From Ferrovibrio sp. MS7 (GTDB taxonomy: Bacteria > Pseudomonadota > Alphaproteobacteria > Ferrovibrionales > Ferrovibrionaceae), in NCBI RefSeq assembly GCF_038404985.1, contig NZ_JBBKBA010000002.1, positions 868,001 through 932,000 on the forward strand: DNA of 64,000 bases, given 5' to 3'. This document shows positions 50,458 to 60,844 of the stretch, piece by piece. The stretch's first letter is position 1. Every line of letters begins with the position of its first letter. The notes under the pieces were generated by a model, which saw nothing but the letters and a program-made list of their open reading frames with translations, did no database searches and had not been told where the DNA came from. The position numbers and the translations under genes are program-made.

Positions 50458-53400
50458 ATGCATTCGCTGCTTCATCGTATCCTGTGGCACCGCCGGCCTT
50501 CGCCCCCCTGGAACGGCTCGGCGCCGGTACGGGAGGAGCTGTTCGGTATCGAACGGCTGGAGCAGCACGCCGCGAGCCTGGCCGCCGCTCAACCCGTCAC
50601 ACCCAATCCGACCGCCGTTTTGTCGCTGCATAAGCGCCTCGACGATAATGCAGCGGTGCTGCTGGCAGCCTATCAGGCCAGCGCCAAGGAACTCGAGAGC
50701 GGCCGCGACGTGGTGCCGGCCTCCGAATGGCTACTCGACAATTACCATCTCGTGGAAGAACAGATCCGCGAGATTCGCGATGACCTGCCACCGGGCTATT
50801 ACCGCCAATTGCCCAAACTGGCCGATGGGCCCTTCGCCGGCTATCCGCGTGTCTTCGGTATCGCCTGGGCCTTCATTGCCCATACCGACAGCCATTTCGA
50901 TCCCAATACCCTGCGCCGCTTCATCATTGCCTATCAGCGCGTTCAGCCACTCACCATCGGCGAATTATGGGCGGTGGCGATCACGCTGCGTATCGTGCTG
51001 ATCGAAAATCTGCGCCGGCTCACTGATCAAATCACCGCTGGCCGCGAGGCCAGAGCCAATGCCGATATGCTGGCCGATCGGCTGCTGATACCGGGAAATG
51101 CCCGTGCCGCCCTTGAGGCCGATATTGCCGCGCGCGACCCATCGGCCCTGTCGGAGCGTTTCGCCGCGCAGCTCGCCAAACGTCTGCGCGATCAGGATCC
51201 ACGCGAAATGCCCGCGCTCGCCTGGCTGGAAGAGCGCCTGAAGCGCCAGAACGAAACCATCGACGATGTGGTGCAGCATGCCCAGCAGCGGCAGGGTGCC
51301 TCCAATGTCACCGTGCGCAATGTCATCACCAGCATGCGCCTGATATCGGATATCGATTGGGCGGAGTTGTTTGAAAGCGTCAGCCTGGTGGATGAACGGC
51401 TACGCGCCGCCAGCGGCTTCGCTGCCATGGATTTCTCCACACGCAACCTCTACCGCAGTGCCATCGAGCAACTCGCGCGCGGCTCACCTGCATCTGAGCT
51501 TGAGGTTGTCGATCGTGTTTTGCAGGTATCGCAAACCGCAATGGCCGTGGCCACCGATGGTGTGGAAGCCGAGCGCAGTGGCGATCCAGGCTTTCACCTG
51601 CTTGCCGCCGGACGCCGCGATTTTGAGCGGCAGATAGAATTCCAGCCAGGCTTTCGCCTGCGCTTCAGCCGAGCCATCGCTCGCCTCGGCATCCGCGGCT
51701 ATATCGGCGTCATTTTACTGACGGCCATGCTCTTGCTCGGCGCCGCTCTATGGCTGCTATCGGCACCCGGCCTTGGCTGGCTAGCCTTGTTCGCCTTGGC
51801 CGGTTTCATGCCGGCGACCGAGCTGGCCACAGCCCTGGTAAATCGCGGCGTCACCTGGAGTCTCGGCGCCAGGACGCTCCCTGGGATTGACCTCGCCGCC
51901 GGTGTGCCGCCATCGCTGCGCACGCTGGTGGTAGTACCTACTTTGCTGACTAGCCAAGCTGATCTGCTTGAACAGGTCGAGCGGCTGGAAGTTCATCACC
52001 TGTCCGGCACCGGGGGTGATCTCAGCTTCGCGCTGCTGACGGATGACGTCGACGCGGATCAGGAGGTAATGGCCGGTGACGCATCCTTGCTCGCTCTGGC
52101 TACCGATGCCATCGCGCAATTGAACATCCGCCATTCCCCAGCGGTAGGCGGGGCCCGCTTCCTGCTGCTGCATCGCCGCCGCCTGTTCAATACCAGCGAG
52201 AACAAATGGATGGGTTGGGAGCGCAAGCGGGGCAAGCTGCATGAACTGAATCGCCTTTTACGCGGCGCCAGCGATACCAGCTTCATCGCCATCGGCGGCC
52301 AGGCTCCGCAAGTGCCTCCCGATGTGCGTTATGTCATCACCCTGGATGCCGATACGCGCCTACCTAGAGATGCGGCCATAAGGCTGATCGGCAAGATGGC
52401 GCATCCGTTGAACCGGCCCCGATTTAGCCAGGCCGAGCAGCGGGTGGTTGACGGCTATGGTATTCTGCAGCCGCGCGTCACCCCATCGCTCCCCATCGGC
52501 CGAGAAGGCTCGCTGTATCAGCGGATATTCTCCGGCCCCAGCGGGATCGATCCCTATGCGGCGGCGGTTTCCGACGTTTATCAGGATCTGTTCGGCGAAG
52601 GCTCCTTCACCGGCAAGGGCATCTACGATGTAGACGCCTTCGAGGCCGCACTCGCCGGCCGGGTGCCTGAGAATACCATGCTCAGCCACGATCTCTTCGA
52701 GGGTGTCTTCGCACGGGCCGGCCTGGCTTCCGATATCGAGCTCGTGGAGGATTTTCCCGCGCGCTATGACGTGGCCGCCAAACGCAGCCACCGTTGGACC
52801 CGGGGCGATTGGCAGCTCCTGCCTTGGCTGCTGGGCGACCGGCTATTGCCCGCCATCGGACGCTGGAAGATGCTGGACAACTTGCGGCGGTCGCTGCTGG
52901 CGCCCTGCATGCTACTGGCTCTTGGCATCTGCTGGCTGCTACCGGAGCCGGCTGGCATGCGAGGCGCCCTGCTGCTTCTGTCCGCTCTGGCCATTCCAGC
53001 TTTTCTGCCAGCCTTCTTTGCCATCCTGCCGCATCGCGCGGGTATGAATCTGCGCAACCATTTCGATATGCTGGGTACCGACCTGCGCGGTGCGGCACTG
53101 CAAACCTTCTTTTCCCTGGCCTTCCTTGCGGATCAGGCTTGGCGCATGGGCGATGCAATCATCCGCACCTTGCTGCGACTGTTCCGCACCCGGCGCCATC
53201 TGCTGGAATGGACCACGACCGCGCAAACGGCTGAGAGCGCGCGCCTGAACCGCTTTGACTTCTATCGCATCATGAGTGGCGGTGTTGTTTTTGCTATGCT
53301 CGCCGCCATCGGCGCCGCAGCCATTGCGCCTGGTTTCTGGCCGCTCGCGCTACTCTGGCTGACGGCGCCAGCGCTAGCTCTTTGGGCCAGCCGCCCGCCC

Positions 53401-56400
53401 GAATTGGCGCCGCACCGGATGCTTTCGGAATCCGATACGCGCGATCTGCGCCTGGTTGCACGCCGTACCTGGCGTTTCTTCGAGACCTTCGTGACCCCGG
53501 CCGACAATATGCTGCCGCCGGACAATTTCCAGGAGGACCCCAAGCCGGTCGTCGCGCACCGCACGTCACCCACCAATATCGGGCTTTATCTGCTTTCAAC
53601 CATCGCGGCGCGTGATTTCGGTTGGGCCGGAGCGAACGAGACTGTCGAAAGGTTGGAAGCGACGCTCGGTGTGATGCAGAAGCTGCCGCGCTTCAACGGG
53701 CATTTCTTCAATTGGTACGGCACCCAGGATCTGGCCGTGCTCGCTCCCGCCTATGTCTCATCGGTCGATAGCGGAAATCTTGCGGGTCATCTGATCGTGG
53801 TTGCCAATGCCTGTGAAGACTGGGGGAACACGGCCTTCCCGGCCGATCTCAAGCAAGGCAGCCTGGATAATCTATGGCTGGTGCGCGAAGCACTCGAGGT
53901 GCTGCCGACCCGAAACGATGAGCAGGCATGGCATCTGCTGTCCATTCTGGCAAAGCTCGAAGCACTACTGAGCGAGGATAACACCATTGCCATGCGGCTG
54001 CCGATTCTGCAGCAACTGGCGGCGGAAGCAGCAACAGCCAGCGGCAGCATATCGTCCGCGCCCGACAATGCCGACTTGGCTTTCTGGGTTGGGGCGCTGG
54101 GCAAGGGACTGGCTGAGCATGAGCGCGACCGGGTGCTGAATGCCGATGCCATGGACAATCTGATGCATCGGTTGCGAGTCCTGGCCAAATCAGCACGGGA
54201 AATGGCACTGGCGATGGATTTCGCCTTTCTTATGGATGCCGACCGAAAATTGCTCTCCATCGGCTTTTCTCATGCCGACAACAATCTTGACCCAAGTTGC
54301 TATGATCTGTTGGCTTCCGAAGCGCGCCTCGCCAGCCTGTTCGCCATCGCGAAAGGCGATGCGGAGACCAAGCATTGGTTCCGGCTCGGACGCGCCACAA
54401 CGCCGCTAGGCAGGGGCTCGGCGCTGATTTCCTGGTCCGGCTCCATGTTCGAATACCTGATGCCGTCGCTGGTGATGCGGGCACCGCTTGGCAGCTTGCT
54501 GGAACAGACCAGCCGCCTGGTGGTGGAACGCCAACAAACCCATGGCCGGGCGAATGGTATTCCCTGGGGAATTTCTGAATCCGCCTACAATGCCCGGGAC
54601 ATGGAATTCACTTATCAGTATTCCAATTTCGGGGTGCCCGGCCTGGGCCTGAAGCGTGGCCTGGCCGATAATATGGTGATCGCACCCTATGCCACGGGCC
54701 TCGCCACAATGGTGAACCCGCAAGCGGCACGGCAAAATTACGCCCAGCTCACAAATATCGGTGCGCGGGGCCGCTACGGCTTCTACGAAGCGCTCGACTT
54801 CACCCGCGCCCGGCTGCCCGATGGCGCCAGCTTTGCCATTGTCCGCAGTTTCATGGCGCATCACCAGGGCATGACCATCGTTGCCATCGCCAACGCCTTG
54901 CAGGACGGTCGCATGCGTACGCGCTTCCATCGCGAACCGATGATCCAGGCCAGCGAACTGCTGCTGCAGGAGCGCATTGCCAGGAATGTGGCGGCGGCAC
55001 ATCCTCGAGCAGAGGAAGTGAAGGCCACGCCGACCGAGGAAGATGCCACCGCAACAACCCAGCGACGCCTGAGTGCCCCCATTCATGGGGCGCCTATCAC
55101 GCATTTGCTGTCGAATGGCCGCTATGCGGTGATGCTCACGGCGACGGGGGCGGGTTACAGCCGCTGGGGCGATATCGCTATTACCCGCTGGCGCGAGGAT
55201 GTCACACGCGACGATTGGGGTTCCTTCATCTTTCTGCGCGATACGCAGAGCGGCCGAACCTGGTCCGCCAGCATGCAGCCCGCCGGAGAAGCGGTGGATA
55301 ATGAGGAAGTTGTGTTCGCCGAGGATCATGCCGAGTTCATCCGGCGCGACGGCTACCTGACCACCGTCACCGAGGTGCTGGTTTCCGGCGAGGATGATAG
55401 CGAGGTGCGCCGCGTTTCGCTCACCAACAGCGACAATCGGGGGCGTGAAATAGAACTGACCTCCTACGCCGAGATGGTACTGGCGAGTCCGGCGGCGGAT
55501 GCCGCCCATCCGGCTTTCTCCAAGCTTTTTGTTGAAACCAGCTATCTTGCCGAATTCGGCGCCCTGGTAGCGACACGCCGGCCGCGCTCTGACGGCGAGC
55601 CGCAAGTCTGGGTCGCTCATTTCGCCGTTGTGGAAGGCACCGTCACCACCAAACCGCAATACGAATCCGACCGCAGCCGCTTTCTTGGCCGGTGCCGGGG
55701 CCTCGCCGGCGCCGCCGCGATTATCGATCATCAGCCATTGTCTGGCAGTGTGGGCACGGTGCTCGATCCGATTGTCTCGTTGCGGTATTGCCTGAGCATC
55801 CCGCCGGGCGGCGCAGCCCGCATCGCTTTCTGGACCGTTGCCGCAGCATCCAAGGACGAACTGCTGGCATTGATTGACAAACACCAAGATCGGAACGCTT
55901 TCGAGCGGGCCAAGACACTGGCCTGGACCCAGGCCCAGGTGCAGTTGCGTCACATCGATATTGAGCCGGACGAGGCAGCGGATTTCCAGCGCCTGGCGGC
56001 GCCGATCCTCTACGCCGATCCACGCTTCCGCGCTCCCGCCGACGCGATCCAGCGTGGTGCCGGCCCGCAATCCGGGCTATGGCTGCATGGCATCTCCGGC
56101 GATCTGCCCATCGTTCTGTTGCGCATTGATGAGATCGAGGATATCGCCCAGGTGCGTCAGTTGCTGCGAGCCCATGAATACTGGCGCATGAAGGGCCTGA
56201 GCGTCGATCTCGTCATCGTCAATGAGCGTGCCTCCTCCTACACGCAGGATCTTCAGATCGCCATCGAAACGATGGTGAGAAGCAGTCAGTCACGACCGCA
56301 TTTCGGCATGCCGCTGGGGCAAGGCACGGTTTTCGCCCTGCGCGCCGATCTGATCACCGCCGAAGTCCGGGCCCTGCTGCAATCGGTCGCCCGTGTCGCC

Positions 56401-58926
56401 CTGGTGGCGCGCCGCGGCCCCATCGCCGACCAGCTTGCCCGCATTCCGTCAACACCGGCCAACCCGGTACCGCCCCGCCGGCCCAAGGCAGCGCCGGCGG
56501 TGCAACCGGCCGCACCGGCCGCGCTTGAATTCTTCAACGGACTGGGCGGCTTCGATAAGGATGGCCGCGAATATGTGACGATCCTCAATGCCGGCCAGAC
56601 GACGCCGGCACCCTGGATCAATGTGATCGCCAATCCGGGCTTCGGTTTCCAGGTGGCAGCTGGGGGCAGCGGGTATACCTGGGCTGAGAATAGCCGTGAG
56701 AATCAGCTAACGCCGTGGTCAAACGATCCAGTAAGCGATCCGGCTGGCGAGGCGATCTATATTCGCGACGAGGTGACCGGCGATCTCTGGTGCGCCACAG
56801 CACAGCCGATCCAGGATGGCGGCAGCTATGTCGCCCGCCATGGCCATGGCTACAGCCGCTTCGAGCATGAGGCGCATGGCATCGCTCTCGACCTGCTGCA
56901 GTACGTGCCACTGGCCGATCCTATCAAGATATCGCGCCTGAGCCTGCGCAATCTCTCTGGCAGGCCGCGCCGCTTGTCGGTCACCGCCTATACCGAATGG
57001 GTACTTGGCACTGCGCGCGGCGCATCTGGCCCCTTCATCATCACCGAGATGGATGATGCCAGCGGCGCGATGCTGGCGCGCAATCCCTGGAGCACCGCCT
57101 TTCCTGGCCGTATCGGCTTTGCTGATCTTGGTGGCCACCAGACTGCCTGGACGGCAGACCGCACGGAGTTCCTTGGCCGTCATGGCAGTCCCGCAGCGCC
57201 GGCTGCCTTGCTGGAGAAAGCACCACTTTCGGGCCGGACCGGTGCCGGGCTGGACCCTTGCGCGGCCTTGCAGCAGGTGATCGAGCTTGGCGTGGGTGAG
57301 GCAATCGAGGTTATTTGCATGCTCGGGCAATGTGCGTCTGCTGAGCAAGCGCGCATGCTGGTCAAGCGCTATCGCAGCACGGACCTGGATGCGGTTTTCA
57401 CCGAAGTGACGGATTACTGGCAGGCGCTGCTGAGCGGCGTGCAGGTCAAGACGCCGGACCGCGCCATGGATATCATGCTGAACGGCTGGCTGCTCTATCA
57501 AACCCTGGCCTGCCGCATCTGGGCGCGCTCGGCCTTCTACCAGGCCAGTGGCGCTTATGGCTTCCGCGACCAGCTTCAGGATGGCATGGCCCTGACCTTC
57601 ACCATGCCGGAGGAAACGCGGCGCCATATCCTGCGCGCGGCAGCGCGGCAGTTTGTCGAAGGTGACGTACAGCATTGGTGGCTGCCGCATTCCGGCCAGG
57701 GCGTACGTACGCGCATATCGGACGACCGTGTCTGGCTCGCCTTCGCAACCGCTAGCTACATTGTCGCCACCGGTGATGCTGCCATTCTGGACGAATGCGT
57801 GCCCTTTCTTGAGGGCCCGGTTCTGCATGCAGGCGAGCATGATGCCTTTTTCCAGCCGATGACCGCGGATATCTCAGCTTCACTGTTCGAGCATTGCGCC
57901 AGGGGCCTCGACCAATGCCTCGATCTCACCGGCGAGCATGGCTTGCCGCTGATTGGCACCGGCGATTGGAATGATGGCATGAATCGGGTCGGCGCCGAAG
58001 GTCGCGGCGAAAGCGTGTGGCTTGGCTGGTTGCTGCTGCGGGCCATTGCACTCTTTGCGCCGCTCGCGGCGAACCGCGATGCCGGGCGCATGCAGCGCTG
58101 GCAGACCCATGCCGATGCGTTGCAGCAGGCACTCGAGCGCGAGGCCTGGGATGGCCAATGGTATCGCCGGGCGACTTATGACGACGGCACCTGGCTCGGC
58201 TCGCAACAGAGTGAGGAATGCCGCATCGATTCCATCGCGCAATCCTGGGCGGCGCTATCGGGTGCTGCCGATTCGGTCCGCGCAGCCACGGCAATGGCAT
58301 CTTTGGACAAGCAGCTTATCCGGCGCGAGGCTGGCCTGGCGCTGCTATTCACGCCGCCCTTCGATCAGACCACCCATGATCCAGGTTATATCAAAGGCTA
58401 TCCGCCGGGCCTGCGCGAAAATGGCGGGCAATACAGCCATGCCGCCATGTGGGCCATTCTGGCTTTCGCCAAGCTAGGCGATGGTCGCAAGGCGGCGGAC
58501 TTGTTTGCATTGCTCAACCCGATCAATCACGCCCGCACTCCGGCCGAGGTCGAGCGCTATAAGGTGGAACCCTACGTGGTGGCCGCCGATGTCTATTCCG
58601 TTTCGCCCCATATCGGGCGCGGCGGCTGGACCTGGTATACCGGCTCGGCTGGCTGGATGTATCGTGCCGGGATTGAGGGTATCCTGGGTATTCGCCGAGA
58701 AGGCGATGTGCTGGTCGTGGAGCCCTGCTTACCGGCAGCATGGCCCGGTTTTTCAGCCACGGTTGCCATGGCCGCAACCCACTACAGCATTCGTGTGGTG
58801 AACCGCGAAGGCCACAGCACGGATATGATGCAGGCGATGCTCGATGGCTCCGCGACTGCCTGCGGTGATGGGCAGGTCCGGATTCCCCTGGATGGCGGAA
58901 AGCACGATGTGCAGATCACGCTATGA
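50458..58926 (+). CDS. ndvB: Cyclic beta-1,2-glucan synthase (NdvB/ChvB)
   Basis: A 2822-residue inner-membrane enzyme that makes periplasmic cyclic beta-1,2-glucan from UDP-glucose; the length matches known NdvB/ChvB proteins. Layout: N-terminal cytoplasmic part; membrane helices around 415-470; glycosyltransferase (GT84) domain with D630-A-D632 in LDADTRLPRD; further helices around 810-960; a glucoamylase-like domain with GIPWGISESAYN and SFMAHHQGMTIVA near 1360-1490; and two GH94-like phosphorylase regions, the second holding GTGDWNDGMNRVG with D2503 and D2506, which sets ring size. GGAAAAGG precedes the ATG. The exporter gene ndvA is not adjacent. Likely roles are osmoadaptation and host interaction. 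Confidence 0.95.
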   Translation: MHSLLHRILWHRRPSPPWNGSAPVREELFGIERLEQHAASLAAAQPVTPNPTAVLSLHKRLDDNAAVLLAAYQASAKELESGRDVVPASEWLLDNYHLVEEQIREIRDDLPPGYYRQLPKLADGPFAGYPRVFGIAWAFIAHTDSHFDPNTLRRFIIAYQRVQPLTIGELWAVAITLRIVLIENLRRLTDQITAGREARANADMLADRLLIPGNARAALEADIAARDPSALSERFAAQLAKRLRDQDPREMPALAWLEERLKRQNETIDDVVQHAQQRQGASNVTVRNVITSMRLISDIDWAELFESVSLVDERLRAASGFAAMDFSTRNLYRSAIEQLARGSPASELEVVDRVLQVSQTAMAVATDGVEAERSGDPGFHLLAAGRRDFERQIEFQPGFRLRFSRAIARLGIRGYIGVILLTAMLLLGAALWLLSAPGLGWLALFALAGFMPATELATALVNRGVTWSLGARTLPGIDLAAGVPPSLRTLVVVPTLLTSQADLLEQVERLEVHHLSGTGGDLSFALLTDDVDADQEVMAGDASLLALATDAIAQLNIRHSPAVGGARFLLLHRRRLFNTSENKWMGWERKRGKLHELNRLLRGASDTSFIAIGGQAPQVPPDVRYVITLDADTRLPRDAAIRLIGKMAHPLNRPRFSQAEQRVVDGYGILQPRVTPSLPIGREGSLYQRIFSGPSGIDPYAAAVSDVYQDLFGEGSFTGKGIYDVDAFEAALAGRVPENTMLSHDLFEGVFARAGLASDIELVEDFPARYDVAAKRSHRWTRGDWQLLPWLLGDRLLPAIGRWKMLDNLRRSLLAPCMLLALGICWLLPEPAGMRGALLLLSALAIPAFLPAFFAILPHRAGMNLRNHFDMLGTDLRGAALQTFFSLAFLADQAWRMGDAIIRTLLRLFRTRRHLLEWTTTAQTAESARLNRFDFYRIMSGGVVFAMLAAIGAAAIAPGFWPLALLWLTAPALALWASRPPELAPHRMLSESDTRDLRLVARRTWRFFETFVTPADNMLPPDNFQEDPKPVVAHRTSPTNIGLYLLSTIAARDFGWAGANETVERLEATLGVMQKLPRFNGHFFNWYGTQDLAVLAPAYVSSVDSGNLAGHLIVVANACEDWGNTAFPADLKQGSLDNLWLVREALEVLPTRNDEQAWHLLSILAKLEALLSEDNTIAMRLPILQQLAAEAATASGSISSAPDNADLAFWVGALGKGLAEHERDRVLNADAMDNLMHRLRVLAKSAREMALAMDFAFLMDADRKLLSIGFSHADNNLDPSCYDLLASEARLASLFAIAKGDAETKHWFRLGRATTPLGRGSALISWSGSMFEYLMPSLVMRAPLGSLLEQTSRLVVERQQTHGRANGIPWGISESAYNARDMEFTYQYSNFGVPGLGLKRGLADNMVIAPYATGLATMVNPQAARQNYAQLTNIGARGRYGFYEALDFTRARLPDGASFAIVRSFMAHHQGMTIVAIANALQDGRMRTRFHREPMIQASELLLQERIARNVAAAHPRAEEVKATPTEEDATATTQRRLSAPIHGAPITHLLSNGRYAVMLTATGAGYSRWGDIAITRWREDVTRDDWGSFIFLRDTQSGRTWSASMQPAGEAVDNEEVVFAEDHAEFIRRDGYLTTVTEVLVSGEDDSEVRRVSLTNSDNRGREIELTSYAEMVLASPAADAAHPAFSKLFVETSYLAEFGALVATRRPRSDGEPQVWVAHFAVVEGTVTTKPQYESDRSRFLGRCRGLAGAAAIIDHQPLSGSVGTVLDPIVSLRYCLSIPPGGAARIAFWTVAAASKDELLALIDKHQDRNAFERAKTLAWTQAQVQLRHIDIEPDEAADFQRLAAPILYADPRFRAPADAIQRGAGPQSGLWLHGISGDLPIVLLRIDEIEDIAQVRQLLRAHEYWRMKGLSVDLVIVNERASSYTQDLQIAIETMVRSSQSRPHFGMPLGQGTVFALRADLITAEVRALLQSVARVALVARRGPIADQLARIPSTPANPVPPRRPKAAPAVQPAAPAALEFFNGLGGFDKDGREYVTILNAGQTTPAPWINVIANPGFGFQVAAGGSGYTWAENSRENQLTPWSNDPVSDPAGEAIYIRDEVTGDLWCATAQPIQDGGSYVARHGHGYSRFEHEAHGIALDLLQYVPLADPIKISRLSLRNLSGRPRRLSVTAYTEWVLGTARGASGPFIITEMDDASGAMLARNPWSTAFPGRIGFADLGGHQTAWTADRTEFLGRHGSPAAPAALLEKAPLSGRTGAGLDPCAALQQVIELGVGEAIEVICMLGQCASAEQARMLVKRYRSTDLDAVFTEVTDYWQALLSGVQVKTPDRAMDIMLNGWLLYQTLACRIWARSAFYQASGAYGFRDQLQDGMALTFTMPEETRRHILRAAARQFVEGDVQHWWLPHSGQGVRTRISDDRVWLAFATASYIVATGDAAILDECVPFLEGPVLHAGEHDAFFQPMTADISASLFEHCARGLDQCLDLTGEHGLPLIGTGDWNDGMNRVGAEGRGESVWLGWLLLRAIALFAPLAANRDAGRMQRWQTHADALQQALEREAWDGQWYRRATYDDGTWLGSQQSEECRIDSIAQSWAALSGAADSVRAATAMASLDKQLIRREAGLALLFTPPFDQTTHDPGYIKGYPPGLRENGGQYSHAAMWAILAFAKLGDGRKAADLFALLNPINHARTPAEVERYKVEPYVVAADVYSVSPHIGRGGWTWYTGSAGWMYRAGIEGILGIRREGDVLVVEPCLPAAWPGFSATVAMAATHYSIRVVNREGHSTDMMQAMLDGSATACGDGQVRIPLDGGKHDVQITL

Positions 58927-58932
58927 TGCGGC

Positions 58933-59370
58933 TTACGGCTCTGCCGCCAAGGCGAGCGCGCTGTCGTTCGCCCAATGCCAGTCTGGCATCCGCGTTACCG
59001 GCGATACGGCGATGGTATCGCTGCCAACCGCCGCGCAGACCCGCATCCGGAATGGCCGCTCGCCACCAGGCAGGCACATATCGCGCATGACACAGCCTAT
59101 GGCCGGCTCGACTTCCGGTGGCGGCAGCAATGCCTGGCAGCTCGCCTTGATGCGCTGGTCCAGGCCCGCCAGAGCGTCGTTGACGGATGGTTCGGCCGGG
59201 CGGCTGTTCTGAGTGGCGGAGGGGGCGCCGGCGAAGGGACCTCGCGCCATCGATTTGCCGCCGCCGCCATCCAAGCCGCCCAGGGCAGCGCTCACCAGCG
59301 GCAGCAACGGCGTGCAACCACTACTGGCAAGGCCGAATAGGAGCATGGCTAGTGCAAGCGGGGCCTTCAT
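58933..59370 (-). CDS. Small lipoprotein of unknown function
   Basis: A 145-residue protein with a lipoprotein signal (LLFGLASSGC, Cys19 as lipidation site). The mature part has four further cysteines (around 78, 93, 98 and 112) likely to form disulfides in the periplasm. The ATG overlaps the stop of the Sel1-repeat gene by 4 bp, so it is the last gene of the CsgG-type locus. Not recognised as a known family. Confidence 0.7.
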   Translation of the reverse strand: MKAPLALAMLLFGLASSGCTPLLPLVSAALGGLDGGGGKSMARGPFAGAPSATQNSRPAEPSVNDALAGLDQRIKASCQALLPPPEVEPAIGCVMRDMCLPGGERPFRMRVCAAVGSDTIAVSPVTRMPDWHWANDSALALAAEP

Positions 59371-60341
59371 AGGTTAGGCCTTGGCGGCGAGGCCGGTTTA
59401 AGCTGCTGCCGCCAAGTCAGGGCTGCCTCGGTGGCGCTGGCCACATCAGCCGGGGATAGCTGCGGCGCCAAATGGTCTATGGCCTTGCCGGCAGCCTGCC
59501 GCAATACGGCATTTCGGCTGGTCGCTACTACCAGCAGCCATTTCAGGGCAGTAACCGGATTGAAACGTTCGTCTACAGGCCGCAGCATCAGTAGCGCAAG
59601 ATTGTATTGCGCTGTGGGCAGGCCGCGGTCGACCGCCATGCCATACCACTTGTAGGCCGCATCGATGTCTTGCGGCACTCGTACATTTGTATAGTGATGC
59701 AATCCCAGGAAATGCTGGGCATCCATGATCCCATTCTCCGCCGCATCCATCATCAGTGCCATGCCGCGCTCGGTCGCTGCGCCACGGTCGTGAATGAAAA
59801 CTGCACCAAGATTGGCCTTGGCTTCGGGCAAACCTTGGGCCACGGCCGCCTCGAACCAATCGATTGCACCGCTCTTGTCGCGAACAACTCCATTGCCGAT
59901 CAGCATGAGCTGGGCCAGAGCATTCTGCGCTCTGGCATGTCCACTACTGGCGGCACGCTGAAACAGATGCGCGGCCTTGGTCCGGTCTAACGCGATCAGC
60001 GCGCCGTGCTGGTACAGCATGCCCAATACGAAGCAGGCACCGGAATGGTTCTGCATGGCAGCAGCGGCAAGTAGCAGGCGGCATTTCTTGCGGCCCACGG
60101 GGCCTAGCTTGCCCACCAGGCCCAGTACACCAAGGCGGTATTGGGCCTCCGCACCACCAGTATTGGCAGAGTGAATCAGCGCGGCAAGCTCAGATGTCGG
60201 CAGCGGCGAAGTCAGATTTGCGTTGAACGGAAGTGCCGCTTGGCGTGCAGCAGCGCCGAAGCTCCGCCGCGCGATGGCGTACATGACCATAGCCAGCATC
60301 CAGCGTCCGTTCATTGCCGATCTCTCTGTCGTTGTCGACAT
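59367..60341 (-). CDS. Sel1-like repeat (TPR-type) protein
   Basis: A 324-residue protein built of Sel1-type alpha-helical repeats: units such as AEAQYRLGVLGLVGKLG, GACFVLGMLYQHGALI, ARAQNALAQLMLIGNG and TAQYNLALLML repeat every 36 or so residues. Such repeats mediate protein-protein contacts, often in secretion or surface assembly. A short hydrophobic segment at the N terminus (MLAMVMYAIARRSFGAA) might be an anchor. ATG at 60341 (AGGTG upstream) lies 7 bp after the preceding gene; an ATG at 60314 is an alternative. The frame is open further upstream but overlaps the neighbour. Confidence 0.8.
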   Translation of the reverse strand: MSTTTERSAMNGRWMLAMVMYAIARRSFGAAARQAALPFNANLTSPLPTSELAALIHSANTGGAEAQYRLGVLGLVGKLGPVGRKKCRLLLAAAAMQNHSGACFVLGMLYQHGALIALDRTKAAHLFQRAASSGHARAQNALAQLMLIGNGVVRDKSGAIDWFEAAVAQGLPEAKANLGAVFIHDRGAATERGMALMMDAAENGIMDAQHFLGLHHYTNVRVPQDIDAAYKWYGMAVDRGLPTAQYNLALLMLRPVDERFNPVTALKWLLVVATSRNAVLRQAAGKAIDHLAPQLSPADVASATEAALTWRQQLKPASPPRPNL

Positions 60342-60348
60342 GCTGCAC

Positions 60349-60753
60349 CTACGGCTGGTTGTTGCTGTTCTTCTGCAGCACCGAAAGCGAGTTATCGACC
60401 TTGGTCTTGGTGCTGGCATCGGCATCCTGGTTACCAGCACTCGTCTGATCCGCTGTCTGCCCCACGGTTGCGGTGGAGCCACCAGTCACGGTCTGATTGA
60501 CCTGATTCATGTTGGCGATCGAGGTCGAGCTTGAGCTGTACTGATTGACATACTGATTCAGCGCACCCATACCGCCGGCGGAAGATGCGCTGTTGCTATC
60601 CATGCGGGCCTGAAAATCGAATTGCGCGGCCATGCTGGGAGCACGAACTGGAAAATTGTAGCCCTCGCGACCCATCTGCTGGGCCGTGGCGGGTTGGCTT
60701 AGCATCGCAAGCGCAGTAAGTACGGCGAACGAAGAGGGTTTTGTCCAAAGCAT
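60349..60753 (-). CDS. Small exported Asn/Gln/Ser-rich protein, candidate fibre subunit
   Basis: A 134-residue protein with a signal peptide (SSFAVLTALAMLSQPATAQ). The mature sequence is rich in Asn, Gln, Ser and Thr (ALNQYVNQYSSSSTSIANMN, QVNQTVTGGSTATVGQTADQ), low in charged and aromatic residues, a composition seen in curli and holdfast-type amyloid subunits (CsgA/CsgB, HfaA). No exact curlin repeat is present, so this is inference from composition and from the CsgG-like gene in the same operon. GGAGGC precedes the ATG at 60753, which is chosen over one 12 bp upstream. Confidence 0.65.
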   Translation of the reverse strand: MLWTKPSSFAVLTALAMLSQPATAQQMGREGYNFPVRAPSMAAQFDFQARMDSNSASSAGGMGALNQYVNQYSSSSTSIANMNQVNQTVTGGSTATVGQTADQTSAGNQDADASTKTKVDNSLSVLQKNSNNQP

Positions 60754-60844
60754 GAGAGCCTCCATTTATTTCGGGTAAGAATGGACATTGGGAGAGAGAG
60801 CGAGATGGGGGGATTTTGCCCTCTCTCCCAGCGCCGACCGTTGG

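Noticed and set aside
54406-56070. 554-codon minus-strand frame within ndvB
   Set aside because: Entirely antisense to conserved glucan synthase domains.
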